A DNA stretch of 64,000 bases, from positions 62,001-126,000 of the forward strand of contig NZ_MLBF01000008.1 in assembly GCF_001936615.1 (NCBI RefSeq), given 5' to 3'. Numbering within the stretch: position 1 is the stretch's first letter; every line of letters begins with the position of its first letter. A program made the position numbers and the translations under genes. Positions 53,474 through 62,277 of this stretch are shown here, piece by piece. The notes under the pieces were generated by a model. It had not been told where the DNA came from, ran no database searches, and worked only from the letters and a program-made list of their open reading frames with translations. The stretch comes from Desulfosporosinus metallidurans (GTDB taxonomy: Bacteria > Bacillota > Desulfitobacteriia > Desulfitobacteriales > Desulfitobacteriaceae).

Positions 53474-54547
53474 TTAGAGTACCACTCGCTTTAAGCTCGT
53501 TCCCGAAGAATCTGTACTAAATGCATAATAGTACTTTCCAGAAGGAGAGAAAAAGCTGTTTTCCCCCTTCCCAATCACTTTACTCCCTTGAGGAGAGACT
53601 TGGTATACCGTCTTCTCAGTCCGAACTAATAAACCGTACACAGCCATGTTACTTACAACTGAACTCTGATCCCACGGGACCTTACCTTCCCAAAAGAGCG
53701 TAAAATCCGGACGTTTGGGAGAGGGTTGGTTATCAGAAAGGGTCCAAATTTTTGTCAAATACCCCTGATCCACCGTCCCGAGATATAATTTTTTATTCCA
53801 AAGGCCCAAGACTTTATCTTGAGGGTTGGAGGCAATTTGAACCCTTGTAGGTCCGTTTTCCGCCAAAGTTTGTCCGTTAGAGTTTCCCTTAAGATTATAA
53901 TAAACGGTGCCTTTCACCGGAGAAACAGCCAAATACTCAACATGCTCCCCCGATCGATTCAAACGCCTTAAATTTTTCATCACATCGACTTCATATAAGT
54001 TGCTTTGATTTTGCCCTTGCACGGAAAAATAGAGCAGGTTAGTCGCTGGCGAAAGGGAAATGTTCGAGATCTGGGTCTTTTGAAAACTGAGGGGCAAAGG
54101 AGAGGCAAAGCGATCGATGGCTTCCCCTTGGTTACCAGACACCTCAAGACTATGAATTCCCACTCCCAACCTCCCTGGGAGGGCAGGATTGACTCCAATT
54201 CCTGATTCGAAGATCAATAAAGCGTTGCGATCAGGCAACCATTGATAGGCAATGGCGGTTTTCGTCTGATCGAGCTTCCAAATGACCGACTGTTTGGTAA
54301 AATCGTAAATTGAAAGTTGATCTCCACTGCGAAAGGCCAGAAATTGGTCATCAAACGACACTAACGGATTGATGATATTGGGTGCATCTAAGGTATACTG
54401 ATTAGTCTGAGCCTGAGCCTGCGGGGAAAGACTCGAAGGATTCATAACATGTTGAACCTGCCGATCCAAGACGTAATAAATAGGAATTTGAATGATAATC
54501 CCCACGAGACTCCAAGCGATTATTCTCTTCAGCCAGCGAAAAGTCAC
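53474..54547 (-). CDS. Membrane-anchored protein with beta-propeller-like repeats, unknown function
   Basis: A 357-residue protein with one N-terminal membrane helix (about 10-28) then a long outside section of strand repeats such as SFDDQFLAFRSGDQLSIYDF and FSPSGKYYYAFSTDSSG, resembling TolB/WD-type propellers. No catalytic motif was seen. The GTG start at 54547 overlaps the asnB stop (GTGA), with GGGGGAGG upstream, so translation is coupled. It is probably a cell-envelope protein. Confidence 0.65.
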   Translation of the reverse strand: MTFRWLKRIIAWSLVGIIIQIPIYYVLDRQVQHVMNPSSLSPQAQAQTNQYTLDAPNIINPLVSFDDQFLAFRSGDQLSIYDFTKQSVIWKLDQTKTAIAYQWLPDRNALLIFESGIGVNPALPGRLGVGIHSLEVSGNQGEAIDRFASPLPLSFQKTQISNISLSPATNLLYFSVQGQNQSNLYEVDVMKNLRRLNRSGEHVEYLAVSPVKGTVYYNLKGNSNGQTLAENGPTRVQIASNPQDKVLGLWNKKLYLGTVDQGYLTKIWTLSDNQPSPKRPDFTLFWEGKVPWDQSSVVSNMAVYGLLVRTEKTVYQVSPQGSKVIGKGENSFFSPSGKYYYAFSTDSSGTSLKRVVL

Positions 54548-56460
54548 AAATATCCTCCCCCTATTTTAGGGATTCTGCGGTCCTCAAGATTTTCCGGATA
54601 AATCTCTTCCTGCGGATGTAAAGCAAACGCCAAGTACACCTCTAGCACATAGAGCGCCCAGATCAAGCGGGAAGAACGAGGAGAATTGACATTTAGAAGC
54701 TCCTCGACTTTGCGAGGCAAGAGATATTCCCGTATACCAGCTCCTGGATCCAGTAATACGCTTTTGATTTCCGGACTCAACTCTTCCATCAGCCAAGCAG
54801 TGAGAGGCACGGGAAAACCATTTTTCGGCTGGGAGATTATCTCCTCAGGCAAATATCCCGCAAAGGCGTTGCGCAAAACTGCTTTGCTTTCATGGGGGCG
54901 AACTTTGTATTGCAGAGGTAAACTCAAACCCAGTTCAACGAGGTGATGATCAAGATAGGGCAATCTCATCTCCAAACTGTGTTGCATGGTCATCTTATCC
55001 GATTTCATCAAGGTATTTTCTGGCAACCAAGAACACATATCAAACTGCAACATCCGTTCCTCTTCACACAATCCTTCGTTTTCCAGAAGCATCTGCTCTG
55101 GAAAATAAGGGTTCACTCCTTTAAGTTTTGCGCGCAGGCTTAAGGAGTACAGCTCTTGTTTTTGCCCAGTACGTAAAAGGCCACCCACTCCATGGTAGCG
55201 TTCTTTTAGAGAAAGAGAGAATCGTTCCGTCCTATGGGGAAATAGCTGTTCCGCAACCTTCCGAGCCCAAGAGGGAAGCTGATGATAACGGCGGTAATTC
55301 GAAGGCTCTAGATACGTACTATACCCACCAAATAATTCATCCGCCCCTTCTCCAGAGAATACCACTTTTTCCCCTTGGGAAGCGGCATACTCACTCAGAA
55401 AATAGAGAGGAATGGCTGTAGGGTCCGCAATCGGCTCATCCATGGTCGTGAGAATCTGTCCCAAACACTGCTGAACCTGGGAAAAAGGAATGACTTGTTC
55501 ATGATGGTTTGTTCTTAGGAGCCGAGCTGCATTTCGAGCTTGATCCAATTCTGAATAATATCGAAAATCTCGCGTGTGGCGAGGTTGTTCAAACCCGATA
55601 GCGTACGTACGAGCCTGCTCTTGAAAGAGGGCTTGGTGCATGGCGACCAGACCAGCCGAATCTAAACCCCCACTGAAATAATAGGCGGCCGGGACTTCGT
55701 CTGGCCAGCGAATCCGAAGGGCCTCTTTGACTGACGTACGCACACGTTGAGCAGACTCCTCAAACGAGATCTCCTCTTTTCTGTCCGAAATTCGCCAGTA
55801 TGTTTTCGTACGCACCTGGAGTTCACCTTTTTTATACGTCGCGATTAAAATGCCTCCAGGTGGAACCTTGTGAACTCCTTCAAAAATTGTACTAGGGGCC
55901 GGAACATATCGATAACTCAAGTATTGATCCAAGGCTTGAAGATTAATGTTCGGTTTAGCCACCCCGATGAGCAGAGCCCGAAGCTCTGAGGCAAACGCTA
56001 ACCCTTCGCCATTATAACGAACATAGAGCGGTTTTACACCTAAACGATCACGAACCAGTAACAACCGCCGCAAACGCTCATCCCAGAGAGCCACTGCGAA
56101 GGTCCCCCGTAATTTTGATGGAAAATCCAAACCATATTCCTCATAGAGATGAGCTAAAACCTCTCCATCCCCGGTCTGCTCTAAAGTGTGCCCTTTATGC
56201 ACCAATTCTTCTCGAAGTTCCCTGTAATTATAGATTTCTCCGTTAAAAATAACATGAACATGGCGGTCCTCATTCGTCAGAGGCTGATGCCCTCCCGTTA
56301 AATCAACAATCGCTAACCTCCTGAATCCGAAAGCTAAGGTTGGAGAAACATAAAACTCTTCCTCATCCGGACCACGATGCTGCATAAATCTCGTCATCTG
56401 CTTGAGACGTGGCACTCGCACATAGTTAGATGGGCCAAAAAGCCCACATATACCACACAT
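54544..56460 (-). CDS. asnB: Asparagine synthetase (glutamine-hydrolysing), AsnB type
   Basis: A 638-residue two-domain enzyme. Cys2 after the initiator Met (MCGICGLFG) is the glutaminase nucleophile. The glutaminase domain has QHRGPDEE, LAIVDLTGGHQP and FNGEIYNY, and the synthetase domain has the ATP loop YFSGGLDSA and FSGEGADELFGGY. The ATG at 56460 is chosen so that Cys is residue 2; AAGGAGG lies upstream. In Firmicutes such AsnB proteins make asparagine or amidate cell-wall peptides. The neighbouring membrane genes favour the second possibility, but that is inference. Confidence 0.92.
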   Translation of the reverse strand: MCGICGLFGPSNYVRVPRLKQMTRFMQHRGPDEEEFYVSPTLAFGFRRLAIVDLTGGHQPLTNEDRHVHVIFNGEIYNYRELREELVHKGHTLEQTGDGEVLAHLYEEYGLDFPSKLRGTFAVALWDERLRRLLLVRDRLGVKPLYVRYNGEGLAFASELRALLIGVAKPNINLQALDQYLSYRYVPAPSTIFEGVHKVPPGGILIATYKKGELQVRTKTYWRISDRKEEISFEESAQRVRTSVKEALRIRWPDEVPAAYYFSGGLDSAGLVAMHQALFQEQARTYAIGFEQPRHTRDFRYYSELDQARNAARLLRTNHHEQVIPFSQVQQCLGQILTTMDEPIADPTAIPLYFLSEYAASQGEKVVFSGEGADELFGGYSTYLEPSNYRRYHQLPSWARKVAEQLFPHRTERFSLSLKERYHGVGGLLRTGQKQELYSLSLRAKLKGVNPYFPEQMLLENEGLCEEERMLQFDMCSWLPENTLMKSDKMTMQHSLEMRLPYLDHHLVELGLSLPLQYKVRPHESKAVLRNAFAGYLPEEIISQPKNGFPVPLTAWLMEELSPEIKSVLLDPGAGIREYLLPRKVEELLNVNSPRSSRLIWALYVLEVYLAFALHPQEEIYPENLEDRRIPKIGGGYL

Positions 56461-56614
56461 AAGACTAGAATCCTCCTTCAATCATTTGCTCTATTACGTT
56501 AGGATTCCCGCTTATCTTACGGGTATACAAAAAACCACATAAGCTAACTTGAATCTAATAATAGTTTACCCTAGTAAGATTAAAGGACGATGAAAAATTG
56601 CTTATACTTTAATG

Positions 56615-56662
56615 AAACAAGCGAAGCCTGGCCTCAGGGTCGGAGACTTCGCTTCGCTTGTT
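56615..56662 (-). terminator. Probable terminator after the copy-2 kinase
   Basis: On the minus strand AACAAGCGAAG pairs with CTTCGCTTGTT across a loop of about 25 bases, followed by T. It sits just downstream of the kinase stop. Confidence 0.6.
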
Positions 56663-56701
56663 ATGACTGTTTCAGTGATAAATACTTGGTTGTTTTTAGG
56701 T

Positions 56702-58105
56702 TTAGACCCCCATGCGCGGAAGTACCACGCAAAAACGTGCCCCATGCGGTTCCACATTTTCCGCCCAAATTTCCCCATTATGAGCGTCCACAATCCTCTT
56801 GGCAATACTAAGTCCCAAACCATGTCCCGGAACCTTGCGTGAACGCGCTTCATCGACCCGGTAGAATCGGTCAAAAATCACTTCCAGGGCATTAGACGGA
56901 AGTCCTGGCCCATTATCCTCAATCAGAATTTTCACGTTATCCTCGTCGCTCTGGAGACCTATTCGTATCTTCCCACCAGACGGCACATATTTCCCCGCAT
57001 TTTCCAAGATGATTCGAATGAGTTGTTTCAGATAGAGAGCGTCTCCTCTTAATTCGATGTCCGGGAGCAAATCATAGTTAACCATGAATGAGCGTAAAAA
57101 TGGTAAACCCTTTGTGCTTTCAATAATAAGTTCGCTCAAATTAAGCGAAACCAAGGTTAACTGCAATTCCTCTCGGGCCAACGTCAATAGGTTTTCCACT
57201 AATCTTGTCATCATCTTGGTTTCATCAACCACGGCTGTTGCTGAGTCACGCACAATAGCTGGATCTTCAGCCCCCCAGCGTTGCAAAATATCTGCATGCC
57301 CGCGAATGACCATCAACGGGGTTCGAAGTTCATGGGAAGCGTTTGCTACAAATTGCTTTTGCTGCTTAAAGGACCCCTCTAACCTCTCTAACATGTGATT
57401 GAAATTTCTCCCCATGAGGTCTAATTCGTCTCCATTTCCCCGTAAGGGAAGTCTACGATTGAGATCATTCGCTGTCAAGAGAGAAATTTCTCGATTTAAG
57501 TCTTCTATAGGAGTCAGTACCTGACGAGACAATATGTACCCCCCGATGGCAGCCAAAAGCAAGGCCGATCCACCCAGCCACAGTAACTGGCGAAGAAGAA
57601 CGGTCTGGGCCAGTTCCACATCCTCCAATTCGATCACAGCTTGAAGTGACCCAATTTGTTTCCCATTAGACAGGATTGGACGAGCCATATAATAAACATC
57701 TTTGCCATTCAGAACACGGATTTCGGGGCCTGCCTGTTGTTCCACCGGAAGCTGGGCACTGATATTTCCACCCATTTGTAGGACTGCACCTTGCACAGAG
57801 GTCAATTGCAGGGTTACACCCTTAGGCACATTTCCTTTCAGGGCCTCTGGATCACGAATATCCACGGCCTGCCCCTCCTGCTGCTCATCGAGTGAGCTAA
57901 GGACACGAGTAACTGCATTCTCCAAGACTTGGCGCTTTTCTTGATGCAAAGCCTGGCTATTTCCCCAATACGTTAAAGTAGAAAGCATAAGAACCGTCAA
58001 AAGAAGCAAAAGAATGTACCACAGGGTAATTTTCCAAGCTAATCCCCATTTCAGTTTTGGAAATCGGCACTTCCAAACGTTCTTAATCCTCTGAGCGAAG
58101 GACAT
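56702..58105 (-). CDS. Sensor histidine kinase, copy 2
   Basis: A 467-residue kinase with the same layout as the copy at 49454-50857: two membrane helices, HAMP, HisKA (ASHELRTPLM) and HATPase (DNGPGLPSNALEVIF). Most of the gene is nearly identical to copy 1, but 57388-57685 (end of sensor, TM2, HAMP) differs at many, largely silent, positions. It overlaps its intact regulator by 23 bases, so this is likely the working pair. Confidence 0.93.
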   Translation of the reverse strand: MSFAQRIKNVWKCRFPKLKWGLAWKITLWYILLLLLTVLMLSTLTYWGNSQALHQEKRQVLENAVTRVLSSLDEQQEGQAVDIRDPEALKGNVPKGVTLQLTSVQGAVLQMGGNISAQLPVEQQAGPEIRVLNGKDVYYMARPILSNGKQIGSLQAVIELEDVELAQTVLLRQLLWLGGSALLLAAIGGYILSRQVLTPIEDLNREISLLTANDLNRRLPLRGNGDELDLMGRNFNHMLERLEGSFKQQKQFVANASHELRTPLMVIRGHADILQRWGAEDPAIVRDSATAVVDETKMMTRLVENLLTLAREELQLTLVSLNLSELIIESTKGLPFLRSFMVNYDLLPDIELRGDALYLKQLIRIILENAGKYVPSGGKIRIGLQSDEDNVKILIEDNGPGLPSNALEVIFDRFYRVDEARSRKVPGHGLGLSIAKRIVDAHNGEIWAENVEPHGARFCVVLPRMGV

Positions 58106-58778
58106 ACCCGACTCCCCTCACTGTATGAAGATAATGCACCTGAAATCGTTCATCAATCTTGCCCCGTAAAAAGCGGACATAGACATCCACGACATTCGTT
58201 TCCCCGTAATAATCGAAACCCCAAACATTTTCAAGAATGAGTTCTCTAGATAAAACATGGTTCGGATGTTCCATGAACAAGGTCAATAATTCAAATTCCT
58301 TTTTTGTCAAGCACACTTCTTGTCCCGCAAAATAGACTTGATAGGCCTGAGAATCGAGCTCCAGTTCTCGAAATTTTAATCGACCTTCGATTTGAACAGG
58401 CGGATTTTTACGCCGCAACACCGCTCGTATTCGGGCCATTAATTCATCCATTGCGAACGGTTTTGTGAGATAATCATCGGCCCCAAGATCTAAGCCAAAG
58501 ACTTTATCTTGGACTTCGTCTTTGGCGGTCAGAAGTAAGATAGGAGTATTCTTAAGTGCTCGAATTTGTTTGCAAACGTCATAACCGTTCAGAAAAGGCA
58601 ACATGATATCTAAAAGAATCACGTCCCACTCATTTTTCAAGGCCATATCGAGCCCAACACTGCCATCCCCAGCTAGTCCCACGCTGTGACCCTGATGTTC
58701 TAATTCCAGGGCAATGACTTTGGCAATGGCACGATCATCTTCAATCAATAATATAGTCAAAGGTGCCTCGACGATCAT
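58083..58778 (-). CDS. OmpR-family response regulator, copy 2 (intact)
   Basis: A 231-residue regulator with a full receiver (IEDDRAIAK, phospho-Asp in LLDIMLP, Lys in TKPFAMDEL) and a complete winged helix (LTKKEFELLTLFMEHPNHV to RGVGYVLRSED). The Met at 58778 has GAAGGGTG upstream. It faces a small secreted-protein gene; direct repeats in the shared intergenic region are its likely binding sites. Confidence 0.94.
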   Translation of the reverse strand: MIVEAPLTILLIEDDRAIAKVIALELEHQGHSVGLAGDGSVGLDMALKNEWDVILLDIMLPFLNGYDVCKQIRALKNTPILLLTAKDEVQDKVFGLDLGADDYLTKPFAMDELMARIRAVLRRKNPPVQIEGRLKFRELELDSQAYQVYFAGQEVCLTKKEFELLTLFMEHPNHVLSRELILENVWGFDYYGETNVVDVYVRFLRGKIDERFQVHYLHTVRGVGYVLRSED

Positions 58779-58921
58779 AGTTTCACCCTTCTTCATCTTC
58801 TCTTGTTAGTTTTACGACATAAAACATAGTTGTCAAAAACATTCAGTTATATTATATCTTATTCGCAAAAATTCTTCATTAATAATAGATTAAAGTTGTT
58901 ATTCAAGTCACACGCTAAAAC

Positions 58922-58961
58922 TTTAATCCATATTTAATCTCCTATACAGAAACAGTTAATC
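58922..58961 (+). promoter_or_regulatory. Three 11-nt-phased response-regulator half-sites
   Basis: TTTAATC at 58922-58928, TTTAATC at 58933-58939 and GTTAATC at 58955-58961 start 11 and 22 bases apart, the helical spacing used by OmpR/PhoB-type proteins. The last copy lies near the -35 region of the TATGAT box at 58971-58976. Confidence 0.65.
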
Positions 58962-58970
58962 TACGCAGGG

Positions 58971-58976
58971 TATGAT
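58971..58976 (+). promoter_or_regulatory. -10 box of the secreted-protein gene
   Basis: TATGAT on the plus strand, about 48 bases before the start codon. No good -35 is visible; the phased half-site upstream suggests activator-dependent use. Confidence 0.5.
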
Positions 58977-59023
58977 GTCATCAGGGTCAAAGATGATCCA
59001 AAAAACATTGGAGGTAAACCATC

Positions 59024-59383
59024 ATGAAAAAATCACTATTCATCACCACAGGCACACTTGCTCTGGCCGGAGCAATGGCCGGTCTCGGAGCCTTCGGCGG
59101 CATGGCTTTTGCGTCCACACCAGCCCCAGCAGCAACTCCAACAGCGATTGTTCAGCCTGCTGTTGCAGCGCAGACTACTCAAGTCAAACCCAATTCTGAA
59201 AAGCCATCCTTGGGAGAATCCGCCAGTTCAAGCAAAGAGACCGACAACGTTAATTACGCAGAACAAGGGGATCACCAAGGCAACAATGGCGTAGCGGAAA
59301 CCGGGTCAGGAACTGCAGAAAAGAAATCCGCCGAAGAAACTTCGTCCGGTCCAGACACAGACAACCTCAACGTTCAACAATAA
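59024..59383 (+). CDS. Small secreted Ala/Thr/Ser-rich protein, unknown function
   Basis: A 119-residue protein. It has a Sec signal peptide (MKKSLFITTGTLALAGAMAG..., cleavage after GMAFAS near residue 31) and a low-complexity, Pro/Ala/Gln then acidic/Ser-rich mature part. No domain was recognised. GGAGG lies nine bases before the ATG. Divergent to the intact response regulator and downstream of phased half-sites, it is the likely main target of that two-component system. Confidence 0.75.
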   Translation: MKKSLFITTGTLALAGAMAGLGAFGGMAFASTPAPAATPTAIVQPAVAAQTTQVKPNSEKPSLGESASSSKETDNVNYAEQGDHQGNNGVAETGSGTAEKKSAEETSSGPDTDNLNVQQ

Positions 59384-59550
59384 TCACAAGCTGATTTCAG
59401 AGTTAATTACGCTTTCAAAGGTTAAACTACTTACACTATAAAACAAGCGAGGTCCCGTTTAGTCGGTGGCTTCGCTTCGCTTTGCTTTGCTATCAATACG
59501 AGAGGCTCAATCTCAATCTCAATCTCAATTCGATTCTCTCGTCCCCACAT

Positions 59551-60183
59551 TTACGCCTTGTCGTTTCTGCGGGCGAAACCAATGATACCTGGAAGAATGG
59601 ATATAAAAATGATCGCAAAAATCACGAGTGTAAAGTTATTCCTTACGATAGGTAGATTCCCAAAGAAATATCCCCCGAAGACGACTGTAATAACCCACCC
59701 TAACCCTCCGATCAGGTTATACGCCAGAAAGCGCCAATAACTCATGGCGCCTATCCCAGCCACAAAGGGCGCAAAAGTACGAATAACCGGAATAAATCTG
59801 GCGATTATGATCGTCTTGCCCCCATGCTTGAGATAGAACTGCTCCGTCTGTTTTAAATGCTCTTGATTCAAAAACCGGGCATTGTCTTTCTTAAACACAC
59901 TAGGACCAACAAAATGCCCTATTTGATAATTTAGAGTATCCCCTATAATAGCTGCGGCACCGAGGATAATAACCACCACTTGTAAACTCAAAGAACCACT
60001 CGCGGCGAAAGCGCCTGCCACAAATAGCAAAGAATCACCCGGTAAGAATGGAGTAATGACAAAACCTGTTTCTGCAAAGACTATAAGAAAAAGAATTAAA
60101 TACGTCCACATCCCATAACTTTGAATGACTGCACCCATATTTTTGTCCAAGTGCAAGAACAGGTCGAGCAATGTATTAATCAA
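59551..60183 (-). CDS. DedA-family membrane protein
   Basis: A 210-residue DedA/VTT protein with five to six hydrophobic segments. It has the conserved GFVITPFLPGDSLLFVAGAFA and ARFIPVIRTFAPFVAGIGAM, which hold the functional acidic and arginine residues. DedA proteins move undecaprenyl phosphate or phospholipids across the membrane. The TTG at 60183 is preferred (GGGAGG eight bases upstream); the longer ATG frame runs into a palindromic repeat. Confidence 0.9.
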   Translation of the reverse strand: MINTLLDLFLHLDKNMGAVIQSYGMWTYLILFLIVFAETGFVITPFLPGDSLLFVAGAFAASGSLSLQVVVIILGAAAIIGDTLNYQIGHFVGPSVFKKDNARFLNQEHLKQTEQFYLKHGGKTIIIARFIPVIRTFAPFVAGIGAMSYWRFLAYNLIGGLGWVITVVFGGYFFGNLPIVRNNFTLVIFAIIFISILPGIIGFARRNDKA

Positions 60184-60198
60184 CTTGGTTTCCTCCCT

Positions 60199-60312
60199 AT
60201 AATGCGCTGTCATAATCTCTCAAACAATAAGACGAAGTAACTTTACTGAAAGTTCGCGAACCTTTTACAAAGTTACTTCATCTCTATAAGTGGATAACAA
60301 TCAAGTTCCAAA
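60199..60312. repeat. Long palindromic dispersed element, copy 2
   Basis: It matches the element at 27561-27674 over its whole length, with a few changes (ACTTTACTGAAAGTT in the left arm). It lies immediately upstream of the DedA start in the opposite orientation relative to that gene. Confidence 0.8.
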
Positions 60313-60574
60313 CTCACCAATCAATCCCTATATTATCCTATTATATTTTAGTTCATAGAGGTATCTATTGTTTTTTGGCGAATAAAACTGGAGTGATCTA
60401 TGTGGTCAACTGGACAGCGTGTGTTTAAAGGAATATTATGCGAAATTCGCAAAAATGTTGTTAGGCGAAATGTCCATATCACCGTATTCCTATCCCGTCA
60501 GATTTATGCCCGCATGGTTTCCCCGCTTCATTGTGCAAATGAAATATGAATGTCAGGTTTGTTCACTGAAATAA
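60313..60574. other. Intergenic region with no gene seen
   Basis: AT-rich stretch upstream of the palindromic element and downstream of the toxin-like gene terminator. It contains short GCGAAAT-like runs near 60440-60470 but no coding frame, tRNA or recognised repeat. Confidence 0.4.
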
Positions 60575-60597
60575 GAAAAGACCCTTTGAAAGGTCCT
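60575..60597 (-). terminator. Rho-independent terminator after the toxin-like gene
   Basis: On the minus strand AGGACCTTT pairs with AAGGGTC, then TTTTC. It begins at the stop codon. Confidence 0.7.
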
Positions 60598-60598
60598 A

Positions 60599-60970
60599 CT
60601 AATTTTCATGTATTAACTTAATTTGATGAACTAGATATTGAAAATCCCGCGGGTACATTTTACCGATAAAGTCCTCTTCTTTAATAATATTTTTAAAATC
60701 TCTTTTTGAAACTTCTAACAATCTTAAACCCAATCCCCATGACGGTTTTGATAGTCCAGCCTTTCTCCAATTAGGGATAGGAATTTTAAATTGATCATGA
60801 TATGTTGGAGGATCATTGGAAGATTGAGATGTAGTTGAAACTAGAATTATTAAATCGTCTTCTGATTCTCCTATTATAACAACTAGTCTTATTTTAGATT
60901 CTCCAGGCTCATCCTCATATTCTACATCAGACCAGAAAATCTCGCCCAGTGAAAAAAAAAAAAAAATCAA
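60599..60970 (-). CDS. PemK/MazF-like toxin candidate with 15-T tract at its start
   Basis: A product of about 123 residues. GEIFWSDVEYEDEPGESKIRLVVIIGE and LIILVSTTS resemble the PemK/MazF fold (a ribonuclease toxin), and the C-terminus is helical. The first codons are a run of 15 T (TTG-ATT then Phe codons), so the start and frame depend on tract length; no ribosome site lies before the TTG. It follows the small gene at 60982-61182 by 11 bases, as antitoxin-toxin pairs do. Family call is tentative. Confidence 0.55.
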   Translation of the reverse strand: MIFFFFSLGEIFWSDVEYEDEPGESKIRLVVIIGESEDDLIILVSTTSQSSNDPPTYHDQFKIPIPNWRKAGLSKPSWGLGLRLLEVSKRDFKNIIKEEDFIGKMYPRDFQYLVHQIKLIHEN

Positions 60971-60981
60971 ACTTTATAATT

Positions 60982-61182
60982 TTAATATTCCCCTTCTTCT
61001 ACAATGTAGCGATGATCTTTGTTGTTTTTATCGAACAACAGTTTCCCATCTTTAACTTTAGGGCGAATAGTGATTTCTTTTAGTTTTTTAGAGGATAAAG
61101 ATATTCCTTTATAGACCTGTTCTTTAGTAAGTGCTGGCATTCCATTTCCCTCCTCTTGAGGACTATTATTATCTTTGTCCAT
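60982..61182 (-). CDS. Small gene upstream of the toxin-like gene, possible antitoxin
   Basis: A 66-residue charged protein (52 if it starts at the Met at 61140, where GGAGG is better placed). MPALTKEQVYKGISLSSKKLKEI... has no recognised DNA-binding fold. The close pairing with the toxin-like gene suggests an antitoxin, but the sequence alone does not show it. Confidence 0.5.
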   Translation of the reverse strand: MDKDNNSPQEEGNGMPALTKEQVYKGISLSSKKLKEITIRPKVKDGKLLFDKNNKDHRYIVEEGEY

Positions 61183-61520
61183 ATCTTACCACCTTCCAAG
61201 TTCTACTACAAGACTCTATGCTAGTTTTCCCAACTTAGAAGGGGATAATCGTGCAGATGGAGAATTATGCAAATGTCAAGAGGAGGTCTGATTTTGCAAG
61301 TCATCCTCACAAGATGGACACTTCGCCTAACTATTAGCGACACTTTGCAAAGATGAATGTGATTGGGACGCGTCGCAAACCCTCGGGACGTTATGCGAAA
61401 TCGGTGCAGGAGGACGCGCATCCGTGCGCTATAAATTCTGGAATAGTCTTTGTTTATTTAATTTTGCGCCACGGAAATGGTATAATGGAATTATATAGAA
61501 ACAATAAGGTGGTGCGCCTG
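61183..61520. other. Divergent intergenic region with a promoter for the retropepsin module
   Basis: Lies between the toxin-antitoxin-like pair (minus) and the retropepsin module (plus). Apart from the TATAAT box near its right end, no gene or RNA was recognised. Confidence 0.4.
61478..61486 (+). promoter_or_regulatory. Extended -10 promoter of the retropepsin module
   Basis: TGGTATAAT on the plus strand, with -10 at 61481-61486 and a TG extension. It lies 35 bases before the ATG of the small partner gene. Confidence 0.65.
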
Positions 61521-61766
61521 ATGAAATGGGATGAAGTAAGGAAGATATACCCTGAGCGGTTTGTTAAAATTCAGATACTGGATTCACATATTGAAAATAA
61601 TATCAGATACATCGATGATATGGCTGTAATTCAGGCATTCGATGATGAGAAGGAAGCAACCCGCGAGTTAGTCAGATCAAAGGATGAAATCCTTGTTTAT
61701 CACACAGGAAAAGAGAAAATTGAAGTTCCGATCAAGCAAATATTTGGTTTTCGAGGTGTAATCTGA
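61521..61766 (+). CDS. Small protein coupled to a retropepsin-like protease
   Basis: An 81-residue protein (MKWDEVRKIYPERFVKI...) of mixed charge, with a C-terminal IKQIFGFRGVI. No domain was recognised. AAGGTGG lies six to ten bases before the ATG. Its stop overlaps the protease start as TGATG, so the two are made together. Similar pairs could be a substrate, inhibitor or partner of the protease; this is inference. Confidence 0.65.
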   Translation: MKWDEVRKIYPERFVKIQILDSHIENNIRYIDDMAVIQAFDDEKEATRELVRSKDEILVYHTGKEKIEVPIKQIFGFRGVI

Positions 61767-62161
61767 TGAAGATTGAGTTTCGAGATGGACTTATATTTTC
61801 CTCAATTCGAATATCTTTTCGTGGAAGTACGAAAGTAATTAAAAACATGGTGATTGATACAGGAGCGACAGAGAGCATAATTTCGCCTGATGCGGTTGAG
61901 GATATTGGGATTTTTGCTGAACCGGAGGACAGTGTAAACTCTTTTTATGGCTTAGGAGGAAGTTTACACAACTTTTTCTCTAAGAATGTCGAGGAAATTA
62001 AGTTAGGCCAGCTTATATTAGATGACATAAAATTGGACTTTGGCGTTATTGATCCCAAAGGTGATATCAATGGACTTTTAGGATTAGATCTACTTATGAA
62101 GATTGGTGCAATTATAAACTTGAAGAACTTATCATTAACATTCGAGGCATGCGAACAATAG
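61766..62161 (+). CDS. Retropepsin-like aspartic protease
   Basis: A 131-residue single-domain protein. Its catalytic triad VIDTGATESIIS (Asp31-Thr-Gly-Ala) is that of clan AA aspartic proteases. The flap/second strand region LDFGVIDPKGDINGLLGLDLL is conserved in the family. Like viral retropepsins it would act as a homodimer, each chain giving one Asp. No membrane helix or signal. Function in bacteria is mostly unknown. Confidence 0.85.
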   Translation: MKIEFRDGLIFSSIRISFRGSTKVIKNMVIDTGATESIISPDAVEDIGIFAEPEDSVNSFYGLGGSLHNFFSKNVEEIKLGQLILDDIKLDFGVIDPKGDINGLLGLDLLMKIGAIINLKNLSLTFEACEQ

Positions 62162-62277
62162 TATTTGAGGAGCAACACTCGATCTATATGGGAATTCAAT
62201 CGTTTCTATTCGGGTAAAAACTCTCTTGGTGAGGTCGTTAAAACGAGATTTTTTCTCTTCTTCATCAAGAACAGCAA

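Noticed and set aside
59500-59530. Short CAATCT tandem repeat
   Set aside because: Only three to four copies in a short intergenic run; no functional hint.
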